Positions 42,313 to 49,031 of a DNA stretch of 64,000 bases are shown here, piece after piece. Below the pieces are notes generated by a model. That model saw only the letters and a list, made by a program, of their open reading frames with translations, ran no database searches and was not told the DNA's origin. How positions within the stretch are numbered: position 1 is the stretch's first letter; the number at the start of each line of letters is the position of its first letter. Source of the stretch: Kitasatospora sp. SolWspMP-SS2h (GTDB lineage Bacteria; Actinomycetota; Actinomycetes; Streptomycetales; Streptomycetaceae); assembly GCF_003259315.1 (NCBI RefSeq), contig NZ_QLLT01000005.1:232178-296177 (forward strand). The letters are read 5' to 3'. The position numbers were made by a program, and so were the translations under genes.

Positions 42313-42343
42313 TCTTTCCCGGCGGAATCCCCGCCGGGAAAGA
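42313..42343. promoter_or_regulatory. Inverted repeat in the ssb leader
   Basis: Perfect 13-bp arms, TCTTTCCCGGCGG and CCGCCGGGAAAGA, with a five-base spacer, lie 36 bp upstream of the ssb start. A related half-copy (TTCCGGGAAATCCCCGCC) follows at 42353-42370. It could be an operator or an mRNA hairpin. Confidence 0.5.
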
Positions 42344-42387
42344 TCCTCCGCCTTCCGGGAAATCCCCGCCAGGTCCTTCCGTGCCCC

Positions 42388-42413
42388 TGTGGACAACCCG
42401 GCCCTGTGGAAAA
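42388..42413. promoter_or_regulatory. Two DnaA-box-like sites upstream of ssb
   Basis: TGTGGACAA (42388-42396) is the complement of TTGTCCACA, the preferred Streptomyces DnaA box; TGTGGAAAA (42405-42413) is a one-mismatch version. They have the same orientation and lie 17 bp apart, about 110-140 bp upstream of the ssb start. Confidence 0.55.
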
Positions 42414-42559
42414 CCGGAGTAACTCCCGCGAGTGAATTCACGCGCTTTCCGGTCGGAAATTGACCATTTGAATGCCGTGCCCACGACAACAATCCGAGCA
42501 CCCCGGACAAATGCCGCCCCGCGTCCGCAACCGGACCCGCCCCGCGTTCTTCCACCCAC

Positions 42560-42603
42560 GATCCGGCCCCGATCCGGTTCCGATCCGACCCCGGCCGGAC
42601 CCC
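42560..42603. repeat. Four degenerate 11-bp tandem repeats
   Basis: Units 42560-42570, 42571-42581, 42582-42592 and 42593-42603 share the pattern GATCCGnnCCC (the fourth is GGCCGGACCCC). The period is close to one helical turn. Confidence 0.55.
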
Positions 42604-43047
42604 GGCCCCGCGCCCCGTCCACCGCAGGGACCGTTCGGACACCTGCGCCGACCACCCCTTCCGGTGACCGCCCGCACACCCTCCGGACACCCGGGGTCCA
42701 GCGGCGAAACCACGAACGGGTGGCCCGCATCTCGCCCCGTCCATGTCATCCGACCGGTGGAACCCCTAAACGCGCCCCCACCCGCGGCCCGCTCGGGACG
42801 ATTGCCCCCGCCGAATCCATAACGGGTGGGGTCGCAGCCCCGTAACGACTGCACAACGTCCCGCTCCGAGAGCCGGTAGACCGCTGCACTCCACGGGACT
42901 ACCTGCGATTATCGGACCGCCCCGCGGAGGCCGACACACCCCGGTCCGGTCTTCGAAGTCGAGGGGGCGGAACTGAACACCCGTATCCTGTCCCGGAACA
43001 TCCCGTCCCGGCCCAGGCCCGGCAAGCGGGCCGACGTCAGCACCCCG

Positions 43048-43120
43048 GCCCCCATAGCTCAGCGGATAGAGCACCCGCCTTCTAAGCGGTAGGTCGCAGG
43101 TTCGAATCCTGCTGGGGGCG
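43048..43120 (+). tRNA. tRNA-Arg (anticodon TCT)
   Basis: A full cloverleaf: acceptor GCCCCCA/TGGGGGC plus discriminator G, D-arm TAGCTCAGCGGATAGAGCA, anticodon loop CTTCTAA giving TCT, variable AGGTC and T-arm GCAGGTTCGAATCCTGC. CCA is not encoded. TCT reads AGA/AGG, rare codons in this genome. No integrase gene or repeated tRNA end is seen beside it. Confidence 0.97.
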
Positions 43121-43215
43121 CCCACACACTCCGACCGGCCGCGACACCACCGGACGAGTCCTCCCGCGCCGCACCCGGCCCGCTTCCCCACCCCGCCTGC
43201 CCGTTCCCGGCGCGG

Positions 43216-43830
43216 TCACTCCTCCCCCGCCGCCAGGTCCGCCAGGAACCCGTCCAGCAGTGCGCGTTGGCGCGCCGGCGGGAACTCCGCGGGGGCGAAC
43301 AGCGCCTGCACCACCAGCCCGAGGACGAAGGACTGGGCCCGCGCGGCGAGGTCCTCGGCCGGGCGGCCGGCGGGGAGTTCACCGAGTTCCTGGGCCTCCG
43401 CGCAGAGTTCGGCCATCCGCCGGCGGGCCCGGCGGTAGCGCTCGGCGTGCTCGGCGGTGAGCGCGCCGTCGCCGAGGGCGGCGTCCCAGGAGCCGACCCA
43501 GACCCGGTTGTCGGCGGCCCCCTGCGCGTCCAGCGGCAGGACGTCGAGCAGCACGGCGCGCAGCACCGGCAGGCCGCGGGCGCCGGCGGCGGCCTCGGTG
43601 GCGGGCCGGTGGCGCTCGGCGGCCTGCCGGTCGAGGACCTCCAGCGCGTGGGCGACCAGCGCCCGCTTGTGGGGGAAGTAGTGGGTGAGCAGGCCGGTGG
43701 AGGCGCCGAGTTCGGCGGCCACCGCGCGCAGGGTCAGTCCGCCGAAGCCGCGGTCGGCGAGCACCCGCCGCACCGCCTCCGAGACGTCGCGCCGGCGGGC
43801 TTCGTGATCGCCCCGTGCGGGTGGAGTCAT
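43216..43830 (-). CDS. TetR-family transcriptional repressor
   Basis: A 204-residue TetR regulator. The N-terminal helix-turn-helix is classical (EAVRRVLADRGFGGLTLRAVAAELGASTGLLTHYFPHKRALVAHALEVL, about 18-65), followed by an all-helical ligand domain. The sequence GLLTHYFPHK resembles BetI/KstR2-type members. The start is ATG 43830; a TTG 21 bases upstream is an alternative. It is divergent from the GNAT gene, and a 26-bp interrupted palindrome lies between the two starts, so it probably controls both. The ligand is unknown. Confidence 0.93.
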   Translation of the reverse strand: MTPPARGDHEARRRDVSEAVRRVLADRGFGGLTLRAVAAELGASTGLLTHYFPHKRALVAHALEVLDRQAAERHRPATEAAAGARGLPVLRAVLLDVLPLDAQGAADNRVWVGSWDAALGDGALTAEHAERYRRARRRMAELCAEAQELGELPAGRPAEDLAARAQSFVLGLVVQALFAPAEFPPARQRALLDGFLADLAAGEE

Positions 43831-43840
43831 GCGCGCTAGG

Positions 43841-43866
43841 GTACCTACCAAACGTTTGTTATGTAC
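43841..43866. promoter_or_regulatory. TetR operator between TetR and GNAT genes
   Basis: A 26-bp dyad with 11 of 13 base pairs symmetric: outer arms GTAC...GTAC and core CAAACGTTTG (43849-43858). It lies between the divergent starts at 43830 and 43881. Confidence 0.7.
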
Positions 43867-43880
43867 CCGAGGGGATGCCG

Positions 43881-44441
43881 ATGTACGCCGTAGCGCTCGC
43901 CGAGGACGCCGAACTGCGCCCGCTGGAACCGTGGCAGGCCGCGGAGTTCCTGGAACACATGGACCGGGCCCGGGCCGGGATCGATCCGTGGATTCCGTGG
44001 GCGACCCGCAGCACCGATCCGGATTCCGCCCGGGCGACGCTGCGGAAGTTCGCCGAGAAGCAGGCCGCCGACACCGGCCGGATCCACGGAATATGGCGGC
44101 GCGGAACGCTGGTCGGCGGCGTGATGTTCGTCCAGTTCGACGCGGTGGGCGGGGTCTGCGAGATCGGCGTCTGGACCGAGCCGGCCGGGCAGGGCCGCGG
44201 CCTGGTCTCCGCCGCCGTCCGCCACCTGCTGGACTACGCGCTGCTCGAACGCGGCCTGTACCGCGCCGAGTGGTGGAACAGCACGGTCAACCTGCGCAGC
44301 CGGGCCGTCGCCCGGCGCCTGGGCATGACGCTGGACGGCACCCTGCGGGGGCACACCGAGCACCTGGGCGTCCGGCTGGACCTGGAGGTCTGGTCGATGC
44401 TGGCCCCGGAGTGGCGGGCCGCCCGCACCACCGCCCGCTGA
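43881..44441 (+). CDS. GNAT N-acetyltransferase (RimJ/RimL type)
   Basis: A 186-residue acyl-CoA-dependent acetyltransferase. PLEPWQAAEFLEHMDRAR opens the fold; EIGVWTEPAGQGRGLVSAAVRHLLDYAL contains the pyrophosphate-binding QGRG loop; RAEWWNSTVNLRSRAVARRLGM and LRGHTEHLGVRLDLEVWSML match the ribosomal-protein-Ser-acetyltransferase branch. The start is ATG 43881 with GAGGGG six bases upstream. The substrate (protein N-terminus or small amine) is unknown. It is probably repressed by the divergent TetR protein. Confidence 0.92.
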   Translation: MYAVALAEDAELRPLEPWQAAEFLEHMDRARAGIDPWIPWATRSTDPDSARATLRKFAEKQAADTGRIHGIWRRGTLVGGVMFVQFDAVGGVCEIGVWTEPAGQGRGLVSAAVRHLLDYALLERGLYRAEWWNSTVNLRSRAVARRLGMTLDGTLRGHTEHLGVRLDLEVWSMLAPEWRAARTTAR

Positions 44442-44669
44442 CCCGTCACCCGTCGCCCTCCGCCCTCGCCGCCCTCGCCGCCCTCCGTCCGCTGACCCGT
44501 CGCCCTCGCCCCCCGCCGTCCTCCGCCCACTGACCTTCCGCCCGCCGATCCGCCGCCCCGCGAGCATCGCCCCCGCCCCGCCGCCCGGTTGACGCGGATC
44601 ACATGGCCCGCCCCGCGCCCGCGTGAAAGGCTGACGGCCCGTCCGGCCCCGTCCTCCGAGAGGCCCGCC

Positions 44670-45506
44670 ATGCCCACCGTGCCCGCGCGCACCGCCCACC
44701 CGCTCGACCGCCCGGGCCCCGGGGACGTCGAACTGCCCACCGGCGCGGCGGGCTTGCGCTGCTGGGTCGGTCAGGACCGGGTGGCCACGCTGCTGCTGGA
44801 GCGCCCGGAGCGGCGCAACGCGGTGACCGGCGCGATGTGGCGGGCGCTGCCGCGGGTGCTGGCGGTGCTGGCCGCCCGCCCGGACGTCCGGGTGCTGGTG
44901 CTGACCGGCGCGGGCGGCGCGTTCTCGGCGGGCGCGGACATCGCCGAGCTGGCCGAGGTGTACGCCGACCCGGCGTCCGCCGACGCCTACCACGCCGGGA
45001 ACGTGGCCGCGGAGGAGGCGCTGGCGGCGTTCCCGCGCCCGACCCTGGCGGTGGTGCGCGGCGCCTGCGTGGGCGGCGGCTGCCAGTTGGCGCTGGCCTG
45101 CGACCTGCGGCTGGCCGCCGAGGACGCCCGGCTGGGCATCACTCCGGCGAAGCTGGGCGTGGTCTACCCGGCGGTCCCGACGCTGCGGCTGGCCGCGCTG
45201 GTCGGCCCGGCCCGGGCCAAGTACCTGCTGTTCTCCGGCGCGTTGCTGCCGGCCGCCCGCGCGGAACTGTTCGGCCTGCTGGACGAGGTCGTCCCGTCCG
45301 CCGAACTCGACCACCGTGCGCGGGAGTTCGCCCGGCTGCTGGCCCGCCGCTCGCCGCAGACGATCGGCGCGGTGAAGGCCGTACTGGCGGCCGGCCCGGC
45401 GGACGCGGCGGACGCCCTGGCCCCCTGGGAGCGCGCGTCCCGGACGTCCCCGGACGTCCGGGAGGGTCTGGCGGCTTTCCTGGAGCGCCGCGAACCCGAG
45501 TTCTGA
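44670..45506 (+). CDS. Crotonase-family protein lacking canonical hydratase glutamates
   Basis: A 278-residue enoyl-CoA hydratase/isomerase-family protein: LERPERRNAVTGAMW, the CoA/oxyanion motifs GAGGAFSAGADI and RGACVGGGCQLALACDLRLAAEDARLG, and a helical C-terminus. In classical hydratases a Glu follows GGGC and a second lies about 20 residues on; here the first is Q139 and the second falls in the ITPAKLG stretch without a Glu. The fold and CoA site look intact, so another crotonase reaction (isomerase, thioesterase or decarboxylase) is possible. The start is ATG 44670. It faces the acyl-CoA dehydrogenase gene. Confidence 0.85.
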   Translation: MPTVPARTAHPLDRPGPGDVELPTGAAGLRCWVGQDRVATLLLERPERRNAVTGAMWRALPRVLAVLAARPDVRVLVLTGAGGAFSAGADIAELAEVYADPASADAYHAGNVAAEEALAAFPRPTLAVVRGACVGGGCQLALACDLRLAAEDARLGITPAKLGVVYPAVPTLRLAALVGPARAKYLLFSGALLPAARAELFGLLDEVVPSAELDHRAREFARLLARRSPQTIGAVKAVLAAGPADAADALAPWERASRTSPDVREGLAAFLERREPEF

Positions 45507-45598
45507 CCCGCCCGCGGAGCCGGGGAGCGCCCGGTGGCCGCCCGGAGCCCGGTGCCGGAGGCTTCCGGCGCCGCCCGGCGCGGCGGCGCGGCGGAGCG

Positions 45599-45641
45599 CC
45601 CGGCGGTGGCGGCGGTACTGGTGGGTGCCGCCACCGCCGGG
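45599..45641. terminator. Hairpin between convergent crotonase and dehydrogenase genes
   Basis: Perfect 15-bp arms (CCCGGCGGTGGCGGC and its complement) with a 13-base loop lie between the convergent stops at 45506 and 45669. It can serve both directions. Confidence 0.65.
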
Positions 45642-45668
45642 CCGTTCGTGTCCCGGAGGACGGGCCGC

Positions 45669-46886
45669 TCAGCGGATCGGCGCCCCCGAGATCGCCCGCG
45701 CGATGACCAGCCGCTGGATCTCGCTGGTGCCCTCGAACACGGTGTAGATCGCGCTGTCGCGGTGCATCCGCTCGACCGGGTACTCGCGGGTGAAGCCGTT
45801 GCCGCCGAGGATCTGCATGGCCTGCGCGGTGACGAACCTGGCGGTCTCGCCGGCGTACAGCTTGGACATCGAGCCCTCGGCGCTGGTGAACGGCCGGTTG
45901 TTGACGGCCATCCAGGAGGCCCGCCAGACCAGCAGCCGGGCGGCGTCGATCCGGGTCTTCATGTCGGCGAGCTGGAAGGCGACGCCCTGGTTCTCGATGA
46001 TCGGCCTGCCGAACTGCACGCGGGTCCCGGCGTAGTCGAGGGCGACCTCGTACGCGGCCCGGGCGATGCCGATGGCCTGCGCGCCGACGGCGGGGCGGGA
46101 GGCTTCGAAGGTGGCCATCGCCGCGTTCTTGCCGCCGCCCCTGGTGCCCTCGCGGGCCCGGGCGAGGCGGGCGTCGAGCTTCTCCTTGCCGCCGAGCAGG
46201 CAGTGGCCGGGGACGCGGACGCCGTCGAGGACGACCTCGGCGGTGTGCGAGGCGCGGATGCCGTGCTTCTTGAACTTCTGGCCCTGGCTGAGGCCCTTGG
46301 TGCCGGGCGGGATCACGAACGAGGCCTGGCCGCGCGAGCCGAGTTCGGGGTCGACGGTGGCGACCACCACGTGGACGTGGGCGATGCCGCCGTTGGTGGC
46401 CCAGGTCTTGGTGCCGTTGATCACCCACTCGTCCTTGGCCTCGTCGTAGACGGCGCGGGTGCGCAGCGCGGAGACGTCGGAGCCGGCGTCGGGTTCGGAG
46501 GAGCAGAACGCGGCGACCTTGACGTCGTCGGGGGTGCCGAACATCTGCGGGGCCCAGGTGCCGATCTGCTCCTCGGTGCCGTTGGCGAGCACGGCGACGG
46601 CGGCCAGCGTGGTGCCGGTGATGGCCAGCGCGATGCCGGCGTCGCCCCAGAACAGTTCCTCCATGGCGATCGGGATGCCGACGCCGGACGGGTCGAAGAA
46701 CTGCTGGGCGTAGAAGTCCAGCGAGTAGATGCCCAGCTTGGCGGCCTCCTGGATGATCGGCCAGGGGGTCTCCTCGCGTTCGTCCCACTCCGCGGCGGCG
46801 GGGCGGATGACGTCGGCGGCGAAGCCGTGCAGCCAGTCGCGGACGGCTATCTGGTCCGGCCCGGGGTCGAGCGAGAAGGTGGTCAT
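45669..46886 (-). CDS. Acyl-CoA dehydrogenase
   Basis: A 405-residue FAD flavoenzyme oxidising acyl-CoA to enoyl-CoA. The N-terminal helical domain is followed by the FAD-binding FCSSEPDAGSDVSALRTRA and WVINGTKTWATNGGIAHVHVVVATVD (middle beta domain), and the C-terminal helical domain has RVQFGRPIIENQGVAFQLADM, LQILGG-like MQILGGNGFTREYPVERMHRD and VFEGTSEIQRLVIARAI. The start is ATG 46886 with GGAGG upstream. It is divergent from a TetR gene, and two related inverted repeats lie between them, so substrate-responsive repression is likely. Confidence 0.95.
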   Translation of the reverse strand: MTTFSLDPGPDQIAVRDWLHGFAADVIRPAAAEWDEREETPWPIIQEAAKLGIYSLDFYAQQFFDPSGVGIPIAMEELFWGDAGIALAITGTTLAAVAVLANGTEEQIGTWAPQMFGTPDDVKVAAFCSSEPDAGSDVSALRTRAVYDEAKDEWVINGTKTWATNGGIAHVHVVVATVDPELGSRGQASFVIPPGTKGLSQGQKFKKHGIRASHTAEVVLDGVRVPGHCLLGGKEKLDARLARAREGTRGGGKNAAMATFEASRPAVGAQAIGIARAAYEVALDYAGTRVQFGRPIIENQGVAFQLADMKTRIDAARLLVWRASWMAVNNRPFTSAEGSMSKLYAGETARFVTAQAMQILGGNGFTREYPVERMHRDSAIYTVFEGTSEIQRLVIARAISGAPIR

Positions 46887-46937
46887 GTCGGCCTCCAGGA
46901 GACGGTCGTACGGGCCGGAGGGTGCACGCCACTGCGC

Positions 46938-46983
46938 TGTTACCTCCGGTAACATGGCGGCGAGTCTGCTACCGATAGGTAAC
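46938..46983. promoter_or_regulatory. Paired operators for the TetR regulator
   Basis: Site 1 is TGTTACCTCCGGTAACA (46938-46954), perfect 7-bp arms with a 3-bp spacer. Site 2 is GCTACCGATAGGTAAC (46968-46983), one mismatch in 6-bp arms, 4-bp spacer. Centres lie about 30 bp apart, near three helical turns. They sit between divergent starts at 46886 and 47034. Confidence 0.7.
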
Positions 46984-47033
46984 CGGTGTCAACGCCCGCC
47001 GATCCGCCTACCCGCCCGCACGAGGAGCAGCGC

Positions 47034-47690
47034 ATGACCACCGACCCCCGCACCGGCCCGCCCGCCGGCCCCCGCGCCGCCGACCGCACCGAGCCCCGCC
47101 GCGAGCAACTGCTCAACGCCGCCGACCGGGTCGTCCAGCGCGAGGGCCCGGGCGCCAGCATGAACGCGATCGCCGCCGAGGCCGGCATCACCAAGCCCAT
47201 CCTCTACCGGCACTTCGGCGACCGGAACGGCCTGATCGGCGCGCTGACCCAGCGCCACACCGCCGGGCTGCTGGCCGCCGTCCGCGCGGCGCTGAACGAG
47301 CCGCTGGAGCGCCGCGACCGGGTCGAGCACGTGCTGGACGTCTACCTGGCCGCGATCGAGTCCCGCCCGCAGGTGTACCGGCTGCTCACCCACCCCGAGC
47401 CGGGCGACCCCACCGGGGCGGGCAACGCGCTGGCGCCCGCGCTGCGGCAGATCGCCGAGGAGATCACCCGCGCCATCCAGCAGCAGGTCGACCTCGGCCA
47501 GGACGGCCCGCTGCTCTCCGAGACCTGGGGGCGTTCGATCACCGGCATGGTGCTGGCCGCCGGCGACTGGTGGCTGGAGACCCGCCCCTGCCCGCGCGCC
47601 CGGATGGTGCAGGCCCTCGCCGACCTGCTGTGGGGGCGGCTCTCCGCCGCCGCCGACCTGCCGCCGATGCTGGCCGCCCCGGAGTCCTGA
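47034..47690 (+). CDS. TetR-family regulator of the acyl-CoA dehydrogenase gene
   Basis: A 218-residue TetR protein with helix-turn-helix AADRVVQREGPGASMNAIAAEAGITKPILYRHFGDRNGL (about 25-65) and a helical ligand domain ending in a typical TetR C-terminus. ITKPILYRHFGDR resembles fatty-acid-metabolism regulators of the KstR/FadR-type TetR group. The start is ATG 47034 with GAGGAG upstream. By position it should repress itself and the divergent dehydrogenase through the sites at 46938-46983; an acyl-CoA effector is a reasonable guess. Confidence 0.93.
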   Translation: MTTDPRTGPPAGPRAADRTEPRREQLLNAADRVVQREGPGASMNAIAAEAGITKPILYRHFGDRNGLIGALTQRHTAGLLAAVRAALNEPLERRDRVEHVLDVYLAAIESRPQVYRLLTHPEPGDPTGAGNALAPALRQIAEEITRAIQQQVDLGQDGPLLSETWGRSITGMVLAAGDWWLETRPCPRARMVQALADLLWGRLSAAADLPPMLAAPES

Positions 47691-47710
47691 ACCCCCTTAC
47701 GTCGCACCGA

Positions 47711-47722
47711 ACATGAGCATGT
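47711..47722. promoter_or_regulatory. Short inverted repeat upstream of the GH5 gene
   Basis: ACATGAGCATGT: 5-bp arms with a 2-bp spacer, 75 bp before the GH5 start and just after the TetR stop. It may be a regulatory site, but could be chance. Confidence 0.25.
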
Positions 47723-47796
47723 CTCACCTCTTGTGCGGCGGGGGCGGCTCCGGCAGGATCGGCGCACCCCGCCCCCGCCCGCCGTGAGGTGCCCCC

Positions 47797-49005
47797 GTGC
47801 GCGTCCTCCGCTCCGCCGCCGCCCTACTGCTCACCGCCGCCGCCGTCCTCGGCACCGTCTCGGCCGGGCCGCCCGCCGGCCCCGGCCGGTCCGCCGCCCG
47901 CGGCCCGGCCGCCGCCCGCGAGGTCTCCGCCACCACCCTCGCCGACGGCCGCACCGTCCTCACCGACCGCCGCGGCCGGGTCCTGGACCTGCGCGGCTTC
48001 AACCTCGACAAGTACGACGAGACCACCGAGGCCGACCTGCGCGCGCTCTCCGCCGCCGGCTTCCGGCTGGTCCGGATCGCGGTCTCCTGGTCCCGGCTCG
48101 AACCCGCCCGCAGCCACTACGACCGGGCCCGACTCGCCCGGCTGCACCGGCTCCTGGACTGGGCCGCGGAGTACCGCCTGTACGCGGTGGTCGACTTCCA
48201 CCAGGACGTCTACGGCCAGTACTTCCTCGGCGGCGACGGCGGCGCCCCCGCCTGGGCCACCCGCGACGACGGCCTGCCCTTCACCCCCGACCCGGACGAC
48301 TGGTTCGCCGGCTACTTCCAGCCCGCCGTCCAGGCCGCCTTCCGCCACCTCTACGACGACCCGGACCTGCGCCGCGCCCAGGCCGACCTGTACACCACCG
48401 TCGCCCGCGAACTGCGCGGCGCGCCCGCCCTGCTCGGCTACGACCTGTTCAACGAGCCCTTCGGCCCGGTCGCCGGCGACCCCGCCGACCCGGCCGTCCT
48501 CGCCGCCGCCTCCGCCGCCCTGGAACGGGGCCGGCTCGCCGCGATGTACCGCCGCCTGATCACCGCCGTCCGCCGGGCCGACCGCGATGCCTGGCTGTTC
48601 GTCGAACCCACCGTCCTGGTCGGCCAGGGCGTCCCCACCCGCCTGCCCGGCTTCACCGACCCCCGCCCCGGCGCCGACCGGATCGGCTACGCCCCGCACT
48701 TCTACGACACCGCCGTCGAGGCCGGCCTGGACTGGGACCCGTCCGGCGGCTTCGTCGAGGCGTACACCGCCGCCGTCACCGCCTACCCCCGCGCCCACCG
48801 GCTGCCCGTCCTGGTCGGCGAGTGGGGCCCGCCCTCCGCCGCCACCCCCGGCAACGCCGAACTGATCCGCCGCCAGCTCACCGCCATGCGCGCCTTCGCC
48901 GCCGGCTGGACCATGTGGTACTGGTGCCGCGGCGACGGCGGCTACTGCGCCCTCACCCCCGACGGCCGCCCGGCCCCCGGCTACGGGCCGGTCTTCGCCT
49001 CGTAG
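47797..49005 (+). CDS. Secreted GH5 glycosidase (endoglycosylceramidase-like)
   Basis: A 402-residue exported glycoside hydrolase. It has a signal peptide (about 1-22, LRSAAALLLTAAAVLGTVSA), then a TIM barrel: LDLRGFNLDKYDE, GFRLVRIAVSWSRLEP, AVVDFHQDVYGQYFLGGDGGAPAW, the acid/base Glu in GYDLFNEPFGP and the nucleophile Glu in LPVLVGEWGPP. The HQDVYG and WSRLEP motifs are those of endoglycosylceramidase-type GH5 enzymes that cleave glycolipids, though a polysaccharide substrate cannot be excluded. The start is GTG 47797 behind GAGGTG. It is convergent with the M3 peptidase gene, 26 bp apart. Confidence 0.9.
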   Translation: MRVLRSAAALLLTAAAVLGTVSAGPPAGPGRSAARGPAAAREVSATTLADGRTVLTDRRGRVLDLRGFNLDKYDETTEADLRALSAAGFRLVRIAVSWSRLEPARSHYDRARLARLHRLLDWAAEYRLYAVVDFHQDVYGQYFLGGDGGAPAWATRDDGLPFTPDPDDWFAGYFQPAVQAAFRHLYDDPDLRRAQADLYTTVARELRGAPALLGYDLFNEPFGPVAGDPADPAVLAAASAALERGRLAAMYRRLITAVRRADRDAWLFVEPTVLVGQGVPTRLPGFTDPRPGADRIGYAPHFYDTAVEAGLDWDPSGGFVEAYTAAVTAYPRAHRLPVLVGEWGPPSAATPGNAELIRRQLTAMRAFAAGWTMWYWCRGDGGYCALTPDGRPAPGYGPVFAS

Positions 49006-49031
49006 CCCCCGACCCGGGCGACCGCGCGCCC

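Larger units (their letters stand above)
42277..43047. other. 771-bp intergenic region between ssb and tRNA-Arg
   Basis: No gene is recognised. Seen: a hairpin (42313-42343), two DnaA-box-like sites (42388-42413), a short inverted repeat TTTCCG/CGGAAA (42446-42459) in a locally AT-richer stretch, and a degenerate 11-bp tandem repeat (42560-42603). The ssb promoter and tRNA promoter must lie here, but I cannot place them with confidence. Confidence 0.5.

Noticed and set aside
42388..42413. The two DnaA-like boxes as a replication origin
   Set aside because: Only two boxes, with no dnaA/dnaN context; a regulatory role is more economical.
43048..43120. tRNA-Arg as an integration site for a mobile element
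   Set aside because: No integrase, no duplicated tRNA 3' end and no compositional change were seen nearby.
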